This document shows, one piece after another, positions 44,278 through 52,448 of a DNA stretch of 52,646 nucleotides. The stretch is from assembly GCA_905479575.1 (NCBI GenBank), contig CAJQNB010000040.1, positions 1 through 52,646 on the forward strand. The letters run 5' to 3'. This stretch comes from an uncultured Pseudophaeobacter sp. (GTDB taxonomy: Bacteria; Pseudomonadota; Alphaproteobacteria; Rhodobacterales; Rhodobacteraceae). Both the position numbers and the translations under genes were made by a program. Under the pieces are notes generated by a model. It saw only the letters and a list, made by a program, of their open reading frames with translations, did not search any database and was not told the origin of the DNA. Numbering within the stretch: the first letter of the stretch is position 1; the number at the start of each line of letters is the position of its first letter.

Positions 44278-45213
44278 ATGCAGGAACTGCCAAATATCTC
44301 TCTTGCGCTGGTTGATTACCCCGGCGTGCAGAAATCCGCGCTTTGGGGACTGGCGGATCTGTTTTCGCTGGTGCCACGCCTGGCCCCGGATGTGCCCGGG
44401 CCAGAGATCACCCTGGTGAGCACCGCCACCCTGCCCGAGCAAAGCTTCACCGCCTTTGTGTTCCCACCCTCGCTGGAACAACAGCGTGGCAGCCCGCAGG
44501 ACCCGCTGGCCCATTGGGCCAGATCCCAGCACCACGGCGGGGCGATTGCCTGTTCGGTCTGTGCCGGCGCCTTTTGGCTGGGCGCTGCTGGCCTGTTGCA
44601 GGGACGTCCCGCCACCACTCATTGGGCATTGGAGCAGGAGTTTCAGGCACGGTTTCCGCAAGTAGACCTGCAGGCAGAAGAGATCCTGATTGATGACCAC
44701 GATGTGATCACCGCCGGCGGGCTAATGGCCTGGCTGGATCTGGGACTGCACCTTGCAGGGCTATGGTATGGACCAAGCATGGTGTCAAAGCTGTCGCGGC
44801 ACCTACTGGTCGATCCGGCCGGGCGGGCGCAGCGGCATTACTCCAGCTTTCGCCCCAACCGCACCCATGGCAACAGCGGCATTCTGAAGGCCCAGCGCCA
44901 CATGGACCAGCATCTTGCCGCGCCCCTGGCCAGCGCCGATCTGGCGCAGGTTGCCGGCATGAGCCTGCGCAGCTTCAGCCGCCACTTTGACCGGGCCACC
45001 GGCTATACTCCTGCGGCCTACCTGCAAAGCCTACGCATTGAAAAAGCCCGCAATCGGCTGGAGCAAAGCACCGCCACGGTTGCCGAGATTTCCTGGTCCG
45101 TCGGCTATGCGGATCTGCCAGCCTTTTCGCGCGCCTTCAAAGCCGTCACTGGCCTCACCCCCGGTGCCTATCGCGACCGGTTTCGCACGGCGCCGCAGTC
45201 TCGCAGGCCTTAG
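44278..45213 (+). CDS. GlxA-type transcriptional regulator (DJ-1/PfpI domain and AraC helix-turn-helix)
   Basis: The 311-residue protein has an N-terminal class I glutamine amidotransferase-like domain (ACSVCAGAFWLGAAGLL with Cys in the nucleophile elbow). The C-terminal AraC DNA-binding domain (about 210-305) includes the signature of two helix-turn-helix motifs. It is divergent from the cysteine hydrolase gene, the usual position of a local activator. The start has no visible ribosome binding site. Confidence 0.88.
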   Translation: MQELPNISLALVDYPGVQKSALWGLADLFSLVPRLAPDVPGPEITLVSTATLPEQSFTAFVFPPSLEQQRGSPQDPLAHWARSQHHGGAIACSVCAGAFWLGAAGLLQGRPATTHWALEQEFQARFPQVDLQAEEILIDDHDVITAGGLMAWLDLGLHLAGLWYGPSMVSKLSRHLLVDPAGRAQRHYSSFRPNRTHGNSGILKAQRHMDQHLAAPLASADLAQVAGMSLRSFSRHFDRATGYTPAAYLQSLRIEKARNRLEQSTATVAEISWSVGYADLPAFSRAFKAVTGLTPGAYRDRFRTAPQSRRP

Positions 45214-45304
45214 GAGCACCTCCCCTTTAATCACGCGCTTACCCTTGTGCGCCTGGCCCTGGCTTCGTATTTAGGACCCAACAGAACTTTTTAGGAGAAG
45301 ACAG

Positions 45305-45649
45305 ATGCTCAAAGGCCTCGGCGGTCTTGGCGATATGGCCAAGATGATGAAATCAGCACAGGAACTGCAGACCAAAATGGCAGAGATGCAGGAAGAACTG
45401 CACAATGTCATGGTGGTGGGCGAAGCAGGGGCTGGCCTGGTCAAAGCCACGGCCTCGGCCAAGGGTGAGCTGAAAGAGCTCGATATTGACCCGTCGATCT
45501 TTTCCGGGGATGACAAAGAAGTTGTCGAGGATCTGATCCTGGCCGCGATCAAGGATGCCCAGTCCAAGGCGGCGCTGAAGGCGCAGGAAGAAATGACCAA
45601 CCTGACCGAAAGCATGGGCCTGCCCAAGGATATCAAGCTGCCCTTCTAA
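45305..45649 (+). CDS. ybaB: YbaB/EbfC-family nucleoid-associated protein
   Basis: The 114-residue protein begins MLKGLGGLGDMAKMMKSAQ and continues with the helical pair and beta sheet of the family (MAEMQEEL..., GAGLVKATASAKGELKELDIDPSIF). It binds DNA as a dimer and in most bacteria lies between dnaX and recR, as here. AGGAGAAG lies before the ATG. A terminator follows, so recR is separately transcribed. Confidence 0.94.
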   Translation: MLKGLGGLGDMAKMMKSAQELQTKMAEMQEELHNVMVVGEAGAGLVKATASAKGELKELDIDPSIFSGDDKEVVEDLILAAIKDAQSKAALKAQEEMTNLTESMGLPKDIKLPF

Positions 45650-45672
45650 CTGCGCAGCACATGACCCAAGCT

Positions 45673-45702
45673 CAAAAGGCGGCCCTCAGGGGTCGCCTTT
45701 TG
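45673..45702 (+). terminator. Terminator of ybaB
   Basis: CAAAAGGCG / CGCCTTTTG, nine base pairs, with the loop able to extend the stem. The right arm carries the T run. It begins 24 bases after the ybaB stop. Confidence 0.88.
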
Positions 45703-45741
45703 TCTGTCTGCCGCTTTGACCCTGAGCCCGCTGGGCCATGC

Positions 45742-45780
45742 GCAAAAGAAAAACGCGGCCTCCAAAGGAGACCGCGTTTT
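45742..45780 (-). terminator. Terminator of the cold-shock gene
   Basis: On the minus strand AAAACGCGGTCTCC and GGAGGCCGCGTTTT pair around a TTT loop with one mismatch. They are followed by TCTTTT. It begins about 24 bases after the stop codon. Confidence 0.88.
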
Positions 45781-45803
45781 CAGAATTCTGGCTCGGAAAA
45801 GGC

Positions 45804-46010
45804 TTACGCCAGTTCGAGGTTCACAGCGGACTCACGACCGTCACGGCCGGGTTCGATGTCAAAAGTCACTTTCTGGTTGTCGGCCAGACCGGTCAGACCG
45901 GAACGCTCAACAGCAGAAATGTGAACAAATACGTCTTTGCTGCCGCCATCGGGTGCAATGAAGCCGAAGCCTTTGGTCGAGTTAAACCATTTTACGGTGC
46001 CTGAAGCCAT
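45804..46010 (-). CDS. cspA: Cold-shock protein CspA family
   Basis: The 68-residue protein has RNP1 (KGFGFIAPD) and RNP2 (DVFVHISAV) motifs in a single cold-shock OB-fold. It binds single-stranded RNA and DNA and melts structure. The ATG follows AGGAGA. A stretch of about 118 bases between a likely promoter and the start would give a long 5' leader, which in this family controls translation by temperature. The gene interrupts the usual ybaB-recR pair. Confidence 0.95.
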   Translation of the reverse strand: MASGTVKWFNSTKGFGFIAPDGGSKDVFVHISAVERSGLTGLADNQKVTFDIEPGRDGRESAVNLELA

Positions 46011-46603
46011 GTCCGTAATCTCCTATTAAATGCTGCCCGCGTTGGTGCGGCAGCCCGGCGTTGTAGGTCTGGATCGAAGACTGAACGCCGTAAACGGGAG
46101 ACAGTGGGTCGAAAAAGAAAAACGTTAGCAGTGCCTATATGCGCGGAGGTCGAATTTTTTTCAAGGGTGAATATACGTCCAAGGCTGTTTAGCGCCTCTG
46201 CAATCAAAAATGGTGTTTGCCCCTGAGCAGCGCCTATCCTGCTAAAAATATGGCAAAATCTGCGTTTTTGCCCAACTTGCGGTCGTTTTCTGGCGCCTCA
46301 CCTGTTCTTTGCCCAGCCTGCCCGCCTCCTCTGGTGCCAAAGTTTTTTTCGACCTTTTACGCAAATGGCAGAAACTACCTGGCTAAAACCGCTGTTGCTG
46401 GGGCTTTTCAGGGCTTCGCCGGGTCTGGTTGCGCCCATTTGCCCTTGATTCGGAAACCTGTTGAGGCAGGTTTCCCGCCTTGCCCGCCTTATCTGTCTTG
46501 ATCTTGACCACACCCGGAAACAAAGCCCGCGCGGTTGCACCATGGGTCTTGCAGCGCCGGGGTGCTTTGCGCCTATATGCAGCAATCGCAAAGGACCCAA
46601 GAC
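46011..46603. other. Gene-free interval between cspA and recR
   Basis: About 593 bases. The first 120-170 hold the cspA leader with a GCTGCC/GGCAGC hairpin at 46032-46054. The remainder has open frames but no ribosome binding site or recognisable product, and the reading frames are rich in Pro and Phe. The recR promoter was not located. Confidence 0.5.
46135..46164 (-). promoter_or_regulatory. Candidate cspA promoter
   Basis: Minus-strand TTGAAA (46164-46159) and ATATAG (46140-46135) are 18 bases apart. The start would be near 46128, giving a 5' leader of about 118 bases. Confidence 0.5.
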
Positions 46604-47203
46604 ATGAACGACGACAGCATCAGCGAGATCGAGCATTTGATTGCTCTGATGGCAAAACTCCCGGGTATGGGGCCGCGTTCAGCCCGTCGGGCGGTGCTGC
46701 ATCTGATCCGCAAACGGGCGCTGTTGCTTACACCGCTTGCCGAAAGTCTGGGACAGGTGGCGGCCAGCGCGCGCGAATGCCTGAACTGCGGCAATGTCGG
46801 CACCCGTGACATCTGCGGCATCTGCACCGATGAGCGGCGGGCCAACGGAGAGATCTGCGTGGTGGAAACCGTCTCGGATCTTTGGGCGATGGAGCGCGCC
46901 GCCAGCTTTAAGGGCCGCTACCATGTGTTGGGCGGCACCCTGTCAGCGCTGGATGCCATTGGCCCCGAAGACCTGCGTATCCCGCGACTGGTGGACCGGG
47001 TTGCCAGCGAAGGCGTGCGCGAGGTCATTTTGGCGCTCAACGCCACCATCGACGGCCAGACCACCGCCCATTACATCGCCGACCAGCTGGAGGATCGGGT
47101 CCAGCTCACCACCCTGGCACAGGGCGTGCCAATTGGCGGCGAGCTGGATTATCTGGATGACGGTACAATCATTGCCGCGCTCAAAGCCCGTAAACAGCTC
47201 TGA
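46604..47203 (+). CDS. recR: Recombination protein RecR
   Basis: The 199-residue protein has a helix-hairpin-helix ([15 protein letters not shown]), a zinc finger with Cys59, 62, 71 and 74, and a Toprim domain starting [14 protein letters not shown]. It helps load RecA at single-strand gaps with RecF/RecO. AAGGA lies before the ATG at 46604. It is the third member of the dnaX-ybaB-recR set although separated here. Confidence 0.95.
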   Translation: MNDDSISEIEHLIALMAKLPGMGPRSARRAVLHLIRKRALLLTPLAESLGQVAASARECLNCGNVGTRDICGICTDERRANGEICVVETVSDLWAMERAASFKGRYHVLGGTLSALDAIGPEDLRIPRLVDRVASEGVREVILALNATIDGQTTAHYIADQLEDRVQLTTLAQGVPIGGELDYLDDGTIIAALKARKQL

Positions 47204-47246
47204 GATAACAGTACGATGTCGACCACCGGTGAGACCTGTCGGGGTG

Positions 47247-48299
47247 TCAGCCGTAAAACTGTTGCACAGCCTGGGTCACCAGTTCCAGCCCTGCATCACT
47301 GACATCACGGTGCAGCACCAAACGGATCGGCCCGGTTTCCCCGGTGCCAATCACCACGCCGTTTTCGGCCAGATGCGCCTGAAGATCCATGTTGCGCCCG
47401 TCGCCGGGGGTAAAGAAAACCATGTTGCTGGCCTGGGTTACCGCGCCAGATTGCAGGTTCCCAAGCGTTGCGGCCAGGGCTGCGGCCCGCGCGTGGTCTT
47501 CGCTCAGACGGGCGACATTGTGGTCCAGCGCATATAGCCCCGCCGCCGCCAGCAGCCCGGACTGCCGCATGCCGCCGCCCAGCATCTTGCGCCAGCGGCG
47601 CGCCTTGCTGATCAGATCCCTGGGGCCCACCAGAACCGATCCTGCAGGTGTGCCGAGACCTTTGGAGAGACAAATCGAAATGGTATCAGGGATCTGGGCC
47701 AGATCCTGCTCGGCACATCCCAGCGCCGCGATCGCGTTAAAGAACCGGGCCCCGTCCAGATGAACCGCCAGCCCCGCCCGGCGCGCCGCGTCGGCGGCGG
47801 CTTGGGTCTGCGCCAACGAAACGGCCTGGCCGTTATGGGTGTTTTCCAGCGACAGCAACCGGCTGATCGCCATATGGCTGTCATCGGGTTTGACCGCAGC
47901 AGCAATTGCATCCGGGTGCAAACTGCCATCTTCTTGGATCGGCAAAGGGCATAGCGCGATGCCCCCCAGCACCGACGCCCCGGCGGCCTCATATTTGTTG
48001 ACGTGGTAATCGACGCCCACCAGAATTTCTTCGCCGCGCCCACAATGGGCCAGCAGCGCAACCAGATTGCTTTGAGTGCCGGTGGGCAGCAGCAGCCCAG
48101 CCTCTTTGCCCAGACGTTCGGCAAGCAGGGCCTCCAACCGGTTGACGGACGGGTCTTCACCGTAGACGTCATCGCCAAGATCCGCCGCAGCAATCGCAGC
48201 CATCATACCTGCATCCGGTCGGGTCACTGTATCACTGCGCAAATCACACAGCGGCTGATTGCGCCCCAGGCTGGGGCTCGTGCCTGCATATTGGTTCAC
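47247..48299 (-). CDS. ltaE: Low-specificity L-threonine aldolase
   Basis: The 350-residue PLP enzyme cleaves threonine or allo-threonine into glycine and acetaldehyde. It has DLRSDTVTRP at the N-terminus, Asp182 (HLDGARFFNA) to bind PLP nitrogen, and Lys213 (CLSKGLGTPAG) as the Schiff base. It begins with GTG at 48299, for which AGGAG lies eight bases before. It is convergent with recR and near trcR on the same strand. Confidence 0.92.
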   Translation of the reverse strand: MNQYAGTSPSLGRNQPLCDLRSDTVTRPDAGMMAAIAAADLGDDVYGEDPSVNRLEALLAERLGKEAGLLLPTGTQSNLVALLAHCGRGEEILVGVDYHVNKYEAAGASVLGGIALCPLPIQEDGSLHPDAIAAAVKPDDSHMAISRLLSLENTHNGQAVSLAQTQAAADAARRAGLAVHLDGARFFNAIAALGCAEQDLAQIPDTISICLSKGLGTPAGSVLVGPRDLISKARRWRKMLGGGMRQSGLLAAAGLYALDHNVARLSEDHARAAALAATLGNLQSGAVTQASNMVFFTPGDGRNMDLQAHLAENGVVIGTGETGPIRLVLHRDVSDAGLELVTQAVQQFYG

Positions 48300-48422
48300 T
48301 TTGCGCTCTCCTGTAGCTAATCCAGTGCGAAACTAGGGGCGGGCAGGCCCAAAAACAAAGAGATTATTGTTTCGGTCACAATGACCTTTCCCCACCGGCG
48401 TCAGCCACGCAAACCGGGCAGC

Positions 48423-48455
48423 AAAAAAGGCCACACCCAGGGGGCATGGCCTTTG
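48423..48455 (-). terminator. Terminator of trcR
   Basis: On the minus strand AAAGGCCA / TGGCCTTT (8 bp) is followed by TTT. It lies about 30 bases after the stop codon of trcR. Confidence 0.85.
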
Positions 48456-48482
48456 AACCTCTGCGCATCAGAGCAGATACGA

Positions 48483-49247
48483 TTAACCGCGTGGGTCATC
48501 CGAATTGTCTTCGCCGTCTTCGTCATCCGCATCGGGAAGGTTAAAGAAGCTATCCGCATCGACCATAGGATCAGCTGAGGGGCGCTCATTGCCGCCACCC
48601 AGAGTAAAGGTTTCGAGACCTTCAATCCCGGCAGGGATCTTGGGTTCGGCCTCCGCCCCCAAAGACTGCTCGGTGGAGACCAGCTTACGGCGCTCATCAT
48701 CGTTCATCACGCCGCCTTCGGCGGCCTTCTTGGCGGCGGCCTTTTGTACAATCGAGTCCAGTTCGGACTGTTTGCACAGACCCAGAGCAACCGGGTCAAT
48801 CGGCTGCATGTTGGAGATGTTCCAGTGAGTGCGCTCGCGGATCGACTGGATCGTCGGCTTGGTGGTGCCCACCAGTTTGGCAATCTGCGCATCCGACAGT
48901 TCCGGGTGGAACTTTACCAGCCAGAGGATCGAGTTGGGCCGGTCCTGGCGTTTGGACAGGGGCGTGTAGCGCGGGCCACGGCGTTTTTCTTCGCCAGCAG
49001 CTGCAGCGTTGAATTTAAGCTTCAGCTTGTACAGCGGGCTGGCCTCGGCCTTATCGATCTCGTCCTGGGTCAGCTGATTGTTGGTCACCGGATCAAACCC
49101 TTTGACCCCAGTGGCCACATCGCCATCCGCAATGCCCTGAATTTCCAATTCGTGCATGCCAACAAAATCCGCGATCTGTTTGAAGCTGATCGTTGTATTG
49201 TCCACCAGCCACACAGCGGTTGCCTTGGCCATCAATGGTTTTGCCAT
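48483..49247 (-). CDS. trcR: Cell-cycle transcriptional regulator TrcR (DUF1013)
   Basis: The 254-residue protein belongs to DUF1013, found only in alphaproteobacteria and described as TrcR, a transcription-associated cell-cycle regulator. Typical segments are MAKPLMAKATAVWLVDNTT, KQIADFVGMHELEIQGIADG and the second helix-turn-helix LSDAQIAKLVGTTKPTIQSI. The tail is acidic (residues about 200-254). The ATG at 49247 follows AGGAG by eight bases; a longer in-frame start has no support. It is divergent from the RNase T2 gene. Confidence 0.93.
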   Translation of the reverse strand: MAKPLMAKATAVWLVDNTTISFKQIADFVGMHELEIQGIADGDVATGVKGFDPVTNNQLTQDEIDKAEASPLYKLKLKFNAAAAGEEKRRGPRYTPLSKRQDRPNSILWLVKFHPELSDAQIAKLVGTTKPTIQSIRERTHWNISNMQPIDPVALGLCKQSELDSIVQKAAAKKAAEGGVMNDDERRKLVSTEQSLGAEAEPKIPAGIEGLETFTLGGGNERPSADPMVDADSFFNLPDADDEDGEDNSDDPRG

Positions 49248-49337
49248 GTGCTCATCTCCTAAACTGCACCCTGTCCCAACATACAACTTTCCCGCCGCCT
49301 GAATTAGGCTGCCCCGGTGATTTGGGGTCGGTTTCCA

Positions 49338-49365
49338 TTGTCGGGGAACTTCAATCCTATATAGT
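49338..49365 (+). promoter_or_regulatory. Candidate promoter of the RNase T2 gene
   Basis: TTGTCG (49338-49343) and TATAGT (49360-49365) are 16 bases apart, giving a start near 49372, about 20 bases before the ATG. Confidence 0.45.
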
Positions 49366-49392
49366 CGCGCTGTTTTCATAAGGAAAGAGGCG

Positions 49393-50040
49393 ATGCACAG
49401 GTTCTTGTTCGCAGCTATTTTGGCTCTCACCGGGGTATTTGCCCCCGCCGCCTGGGCAGAGGGCGACAAGGCGGGTGAGTTTGACTATTACGTACTGGCG
49501 CTCAGCTGGTCGCCCAACTGGTGCGAGATCGAAGGCGATGCCAAAAACTCCGATCAATGTGATCCGCGCCATGATCATGGCTGGACCCTGCACGGGCTCT
49601 GGCCACAGTTCCATCGCGGCTGGCCCTCCTATTGTAACACTGGCGAGGCCCCACCACGGCGCAGTGATACTGCACAAATGGCTGATATTATGGGAACTCC
49701 CGGTCTGGCCTGGCACCAGTGGAAAAAACACGGCACCTGTTCCGGCCTCAGCGCACAGGCCTATCTGGACCTGTCACGCGCCGCCTATGACAGCGTCAAC
49801 CGGCCCGCGATCTTTCGCAAGCTGGAGCGCCCTGTGACCCTGCCTGCCACATTGGTGGAACAGGCGTTTTTGCAAGCCAACCCACAGTTTGATGCCGACA
49901 GCGTCACCGTGACCTGCCGTGATCACCACATCCAGGAGGTCCGCCTGTGCCTGTCCCGCAACCTGCAGCCGGTGCCCTGCGGGCGTGACGTGATCAAGGA
50001 TTGCTCGCTGAACGACGCGGTCTTTACCCCTGTGCGCTGA
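49393..50040 (+). CDS. Ribonuclease T2 family protein, exported
   Basis: The 215-residue protein has a signal peptide (residues 1-22, ending AAWA). Catalytic region CAS I is WTLHGLWPQ with His67. CAS II is WHQWKKHGTC, with His108, Lys112 and His113. The family usually has Glu between the His and Trp of CAS II (HEW); here it is Gln109. Several Cys match family disulphides. It would degrade RNA in the periplasm for nutrient scavenging. AAGGA precedes the ATG. A shared terminator follows. Confidence 0.9.
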   Translation: MHRFLFAAILALTGVFAPAAWAEGDKAGEFDYYVLALSWSPNWCEIEGDAKNSDQCDPRHDHGWTLHGLWPQFHRGWPSYCNTGEAPPRRSDTAQMADIMGTPGLAWHQWKKHGTCSGLSAQAYLDLSRAAYDSVNRPAIFRKLERPVTLPATLVEQAFLQANPQFDADSVTVTCRDHHIQEVRLCLSRNLQPVPCGRDVIKDCSLNDAVFTPVR

Positions 50041-50114
50041 GACCAAAACGGGGGCATAGAATCACAGGATCAATCAGCACGGGGCCAATCAGCACGGGGT
50101 CAGATACAAACGCC

Positions 50115-50147
50115 AAAGGCGCGCTCAGGGGTTTTGAGCGCGCCTTT
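50115..50147. terminator. Bidirectional terminator between RNase T2 and the quinone oxidoreductase gene
   Basis: AAAGGCGCGCTCA / TGAGCGCGCCTTT is a perfect 13-bp stem with a seven-base loop between two convergent genes. The A and T ends serve both strands. Confidence 0.88.
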
Positions 50148-50170
50148 AAAGTCTCTTACAGTGTTTTAGT

Positions 50171-51166
50171 TCAGGTGAGATCGCCAGCGACCTTCAGCAC
50201 GATCTTGCCGATATGGCCTGAGCTTTCCATCCGGGCATGGGCGGCGGCGGCCTCCTCCAGGGGGAATTCGCTGTCCATTACCGGTGCCAGTTTGCCGGAT
50301 TCAATCAGCGGCCAGACCACCTCGAACAGATCCTGGGCAATGCGCGCCTTGGCCAGATCGCTTTGTGGCCGCAGGGTGGATCCTGTCACCGTCAGGCGCC
50401 GGGCCATGATCTGGGCAAAGTTCAGCTCGGCTTTGGGACCGGACAGAAAGGCGATATGCACCATGCGGCCATCATCGGCGAGGGTCTTGATATTGCGGGG
50501 AATGTAGTCGCCGCCCACCATGTCGAGGATCAGATCGGCACCGCCCGTCGCGCGCAGCACCTCGACAAAATCCTCGGTTTTGTAGTTGATCGCCCGCTCG
50601 GCGCCAAGATCCAGACAGGCCTGGCATTTTTCATCCGACCCGGCGGTGGTGAAAACCCGCGCGCCCAGCGCAGTGGCCAGCTGGATCGCCGTGGTGCCAA
50701 TGCCCGATGATCCACCGTGCACCAAAAACCGCTCGCCCGCTTTTAGTCCGCCACGGGTGAAGACATTGGACCAGACGGTGAAACAGGTCTCTGGCAGGCA
50801 GGCCGCCTGTTTCAGGCTCATACCACCCGGGATGGGCAGGCAATGCGCCGCCGGGGTTGCCACATATTCGGCGTAGCCCCCGCCGGGCAACAGGGCGCAG
50901 ACCCGGTCGCCAATTTCCAATCCGGTGACCCCAGCACCCAGGGCGACAACTTCGCCTGAAGCCTCCAGCCCTGGCAGATCGCTGGCACCGGGAGGCGGAT
51001 TATAGGCCCCGGCCCGTTGCAGCGCATCCGGACGGTTGACCCCTGCGTAGGCCACTTTCAGCACCACCTGACCATGCGCGGGCTGCGGCATTGGCCGTTG
51101 GCATAGGGTCAACACCTCTGGCCCGCCGGGGGTGGAGATTTCAATGGCACGCATTGTGTCGCTCAT
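50171..51166 (-). CDS. NAD(P)H:quinone oxidoreductase, zinc-independent MDR family
   Basis: The 331-residue protein has the medium-chain reductase pattern: catalytic domain at about 1-130 with NRPDALQRAGAYNPPPGASD, and a nucleotide-binding domain with GGSSGIGTTAIQLA near residues 150-163. It lacks the zinc-binding Cys/His of alcohol dehydrogenases. Relatives reduce quinones or enones with NADPH. Its start is ambiguous between two Met codons four residues apart. It is downstream of COQ9 in the same orientation. Confidence 0.9.
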   Translation of the reverse strand: MSDTMRAIEISTPGGPEVLTLCQRPMPQPAHGQVVLKVAYAGVNRPDALQRAGAYNPPPGASDLPGLEASGEVVALGAGVTGLEIGDRVCALLPGGGYAEYVATPAAHCLPIPGGMSLKQAACLPETCFTVWSNVFTRGGLKAGERFLVHGGSSGIGTTAIQLATALGARVFTTAGSDEKCQACLDLGAERAINYKTEDFVEVLRATGGADLILDMVGGDYIPRNIKTLADDGRMVHIAFLSGPKAELNFAQIMARRLTVTGSTLRPQSDLAKARIAQDLFEVVWPLIESGKLAPVMDSEFPLEEAAAAHARMESSGHIGKIVLKVAGDLT

Positions 51167-51331
51167 ATCTGGATTTCCTTATTGCTGTGGTCCGGTGGTC
51201 AGCTCCGGCCGCTATCTTGATTTGCACGCTAACCTGATCGCTTTGCCGGGCAAAGCCCAGCCGGATCCTGCGTCACAAACCGATGGCGCTGAATTCAGGC
51301 CTAAACCTACCCCGCCTCCAGGCCCCTGGCC

Positions 51332-52030
51332 CTAGTCCTGGCGCCCCGGCAGATCATCCTGCGCCGCAGGTGGTTTGATCTGGGAGGACAGCCATTCAGG
51401 CCCCGCCAGCAGCGGCTTGAGCAAAGGATTTTTGCGCAGGCCTGCCTTTACCTTTTCAAACTGCATCACGTTGTCGATGCGCCGGTCCAGAAACTCCCAG
51501 GTCGCCTGATGGTCAGGGCTATCGTCCCCCAGCCAGTACAGCAGCGTCGAGGAATAGACCCCCGACAGAATGGTGCGCTTGCTGTACCAGTTCAGATCAT
51601 CCGAGGCGTCGCCCAGCGCTGTCCAGATCGCATCACAAGTGCCCCAAACGGCCTTGGCCCCCGCTGCGGCATGTTGCGGCAAAGCAAACAGCGTCACCCC
51701 CCGGCGCACCGCTTCTTTATCGTCGGCCACCTCTAGCCGATAGCGCACCATGGCAGCGATTCGGTCACGGAACCGCAGCGCCGACAGGTCGCTCTGCGCC
51801 AGACGCGCCAACATCATCTGATCACCGCGCCGGTGATAGGCCAGGGCCAGATCCACCGCGCCACGGGGGCAGATCGCCCGCGCCAACACCGGGTTGGTGC
51901 CGGTGTCGGCAATCGCCGCCTCAAATGTTGCCTCGGACCAGCCATCAAACACCACATGCAGCAGCGCTGCATCCAGCAATTGGCTCATCAGATCGCTCGG
52001 CTGGTCTGTCTGATTTTCCTGGCTGCTCAT
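51332..52030 (-). CDS. COQ9 family protein
   Basis: The 232-residue protein has the COQ9 lipid-binding pattern: an N-terminal LLDAALLHVVFDGWSEATFE helix that resembles a TetR DNA-binding fold, a central CPRGAVDLALAYHRRGDQM, and the C-terminal domain ending in WYSKRTILSGVYSSTLLYWLGD. COQ9 presents precursors to COQ7 in ubiquinone synthesis and binds lipid. It is about 150 bases upstream of rpsU, on the opposite strand. Confidence 0.93.
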   Translation of the reverse strand: MSSQENQTDQPSDLMSQLLDAALLHVVFDGWSEATFEAAIADTGTNPVLARAICPRGAVDLALAYHRRGDQMMLARLAQSDLSALRFRDRIAAMVRYRLEVADDKEAVRRGVTLFALPQHAAAGAKAVWGTCDAIWTALGDASDDLNWYSKRTILSGVYSSTLLYWLGDDSPDHQATWEFLDRRIDNVMQFEKVKAGLRKNPLLKPLLAGPEWLSSQIKPPAAQDDLPGRQD

Positions 52031-52100
52031 GGGGGATCTCCCGAAATGAAAGTGATGAAGCCCCCGGTATCCGGGGAGTCGCGCCCTGATATCACAGTAC

Positions 52101-52129
52101 TAGACAACATACAGGAGCTTTGCTATATG
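52101..52129 (+). promoter_or_regulatory. Promoter of rpsU
   Basis: TAGACA (52101-52106) and TATATG (52124-52129) are separated by exactly 17 bases. The start would be near 52136, giving a leader of about 46 bases. Confidence 0.6.
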
Positions 52130-52167
52130 GCCACTTCCTGCAAATCCTTGCAACTCTATCTAGAAAG

Positions 52168-52181
52168 GTGGTGAAAACCAC
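52168..52181 (+). promoter_or_regulatory. Hairpin covering the rpsU ribosome binding site
   Basis: GTGGT / ACCAC with a GAAA tetraloop stands directly before the ATG at 52182 and includes the Shine-Dalgarno-like GGTGG. A stable GNRA hairpin here could limit initiation. Confidence 0.5.
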
Positions 52182-52388
52182 ATGCAGGTCAGCGTTCGCG
52201 ACAACAACGTCGATCAGGCTCTTCGCGCCTTGAAGAAAAAACTTCAACGTGAAGGCGTTTTTCGGGAAATGAAGCTCAAGCAACATTACGAAAAGCCGTC
52301 TGAGAAGAAAGCACGCGAGAAAGCCGAAGCAATTCGCCGTTCCCGCAAGCTGGCTCGTAAGAAACTCCAGCGCGAAAACGGCGGTTAA
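52182..52388 (+). CDS. rpsU: 30S ribosomal protein S21
   Basis: The 68-residue protein begins [20 protein letters not shown] and ends with a basic Arg/Lys-rich helix, typical for bS21. The protein sits near the anti-Shine-Dalgarno end of 16S rRNA. It has its own promoter and terminator. Its usual partners (dnaG, rpoD) are not adjacent here. Confidence 0.95.
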   Translation: MQVSVRDNNVDQALRALKKKLQREGVFREMKLKQHYEKPSEKKAREKAEAIRRSRKLARKKLQRENGG

Positions 52389-52417
52389 GTCCGAGTTTTC
52401 AAGCACTAAATAAATTA

Positions 52418-52448
52418 CCCCCGCAGCCAAGGCTACGGGGGTTTTTTG
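52418..52448 (+). terminator. Terminator of rpsU
   Basis: CCCCCG / CGGGGG with an inner AGCC/GGCT pairing, followed by TTTTTTG. It starts 30 bases after the rpsU stop. Confidence 0.93.

Noticed and set aside
46217..46501. A 94-codon plus-strand ORF between cspA and recR
   Set aside because: It has no ribosome binding site and a Pro/Phe/Ser-rich random-looking product; I left the interval as gene-free.
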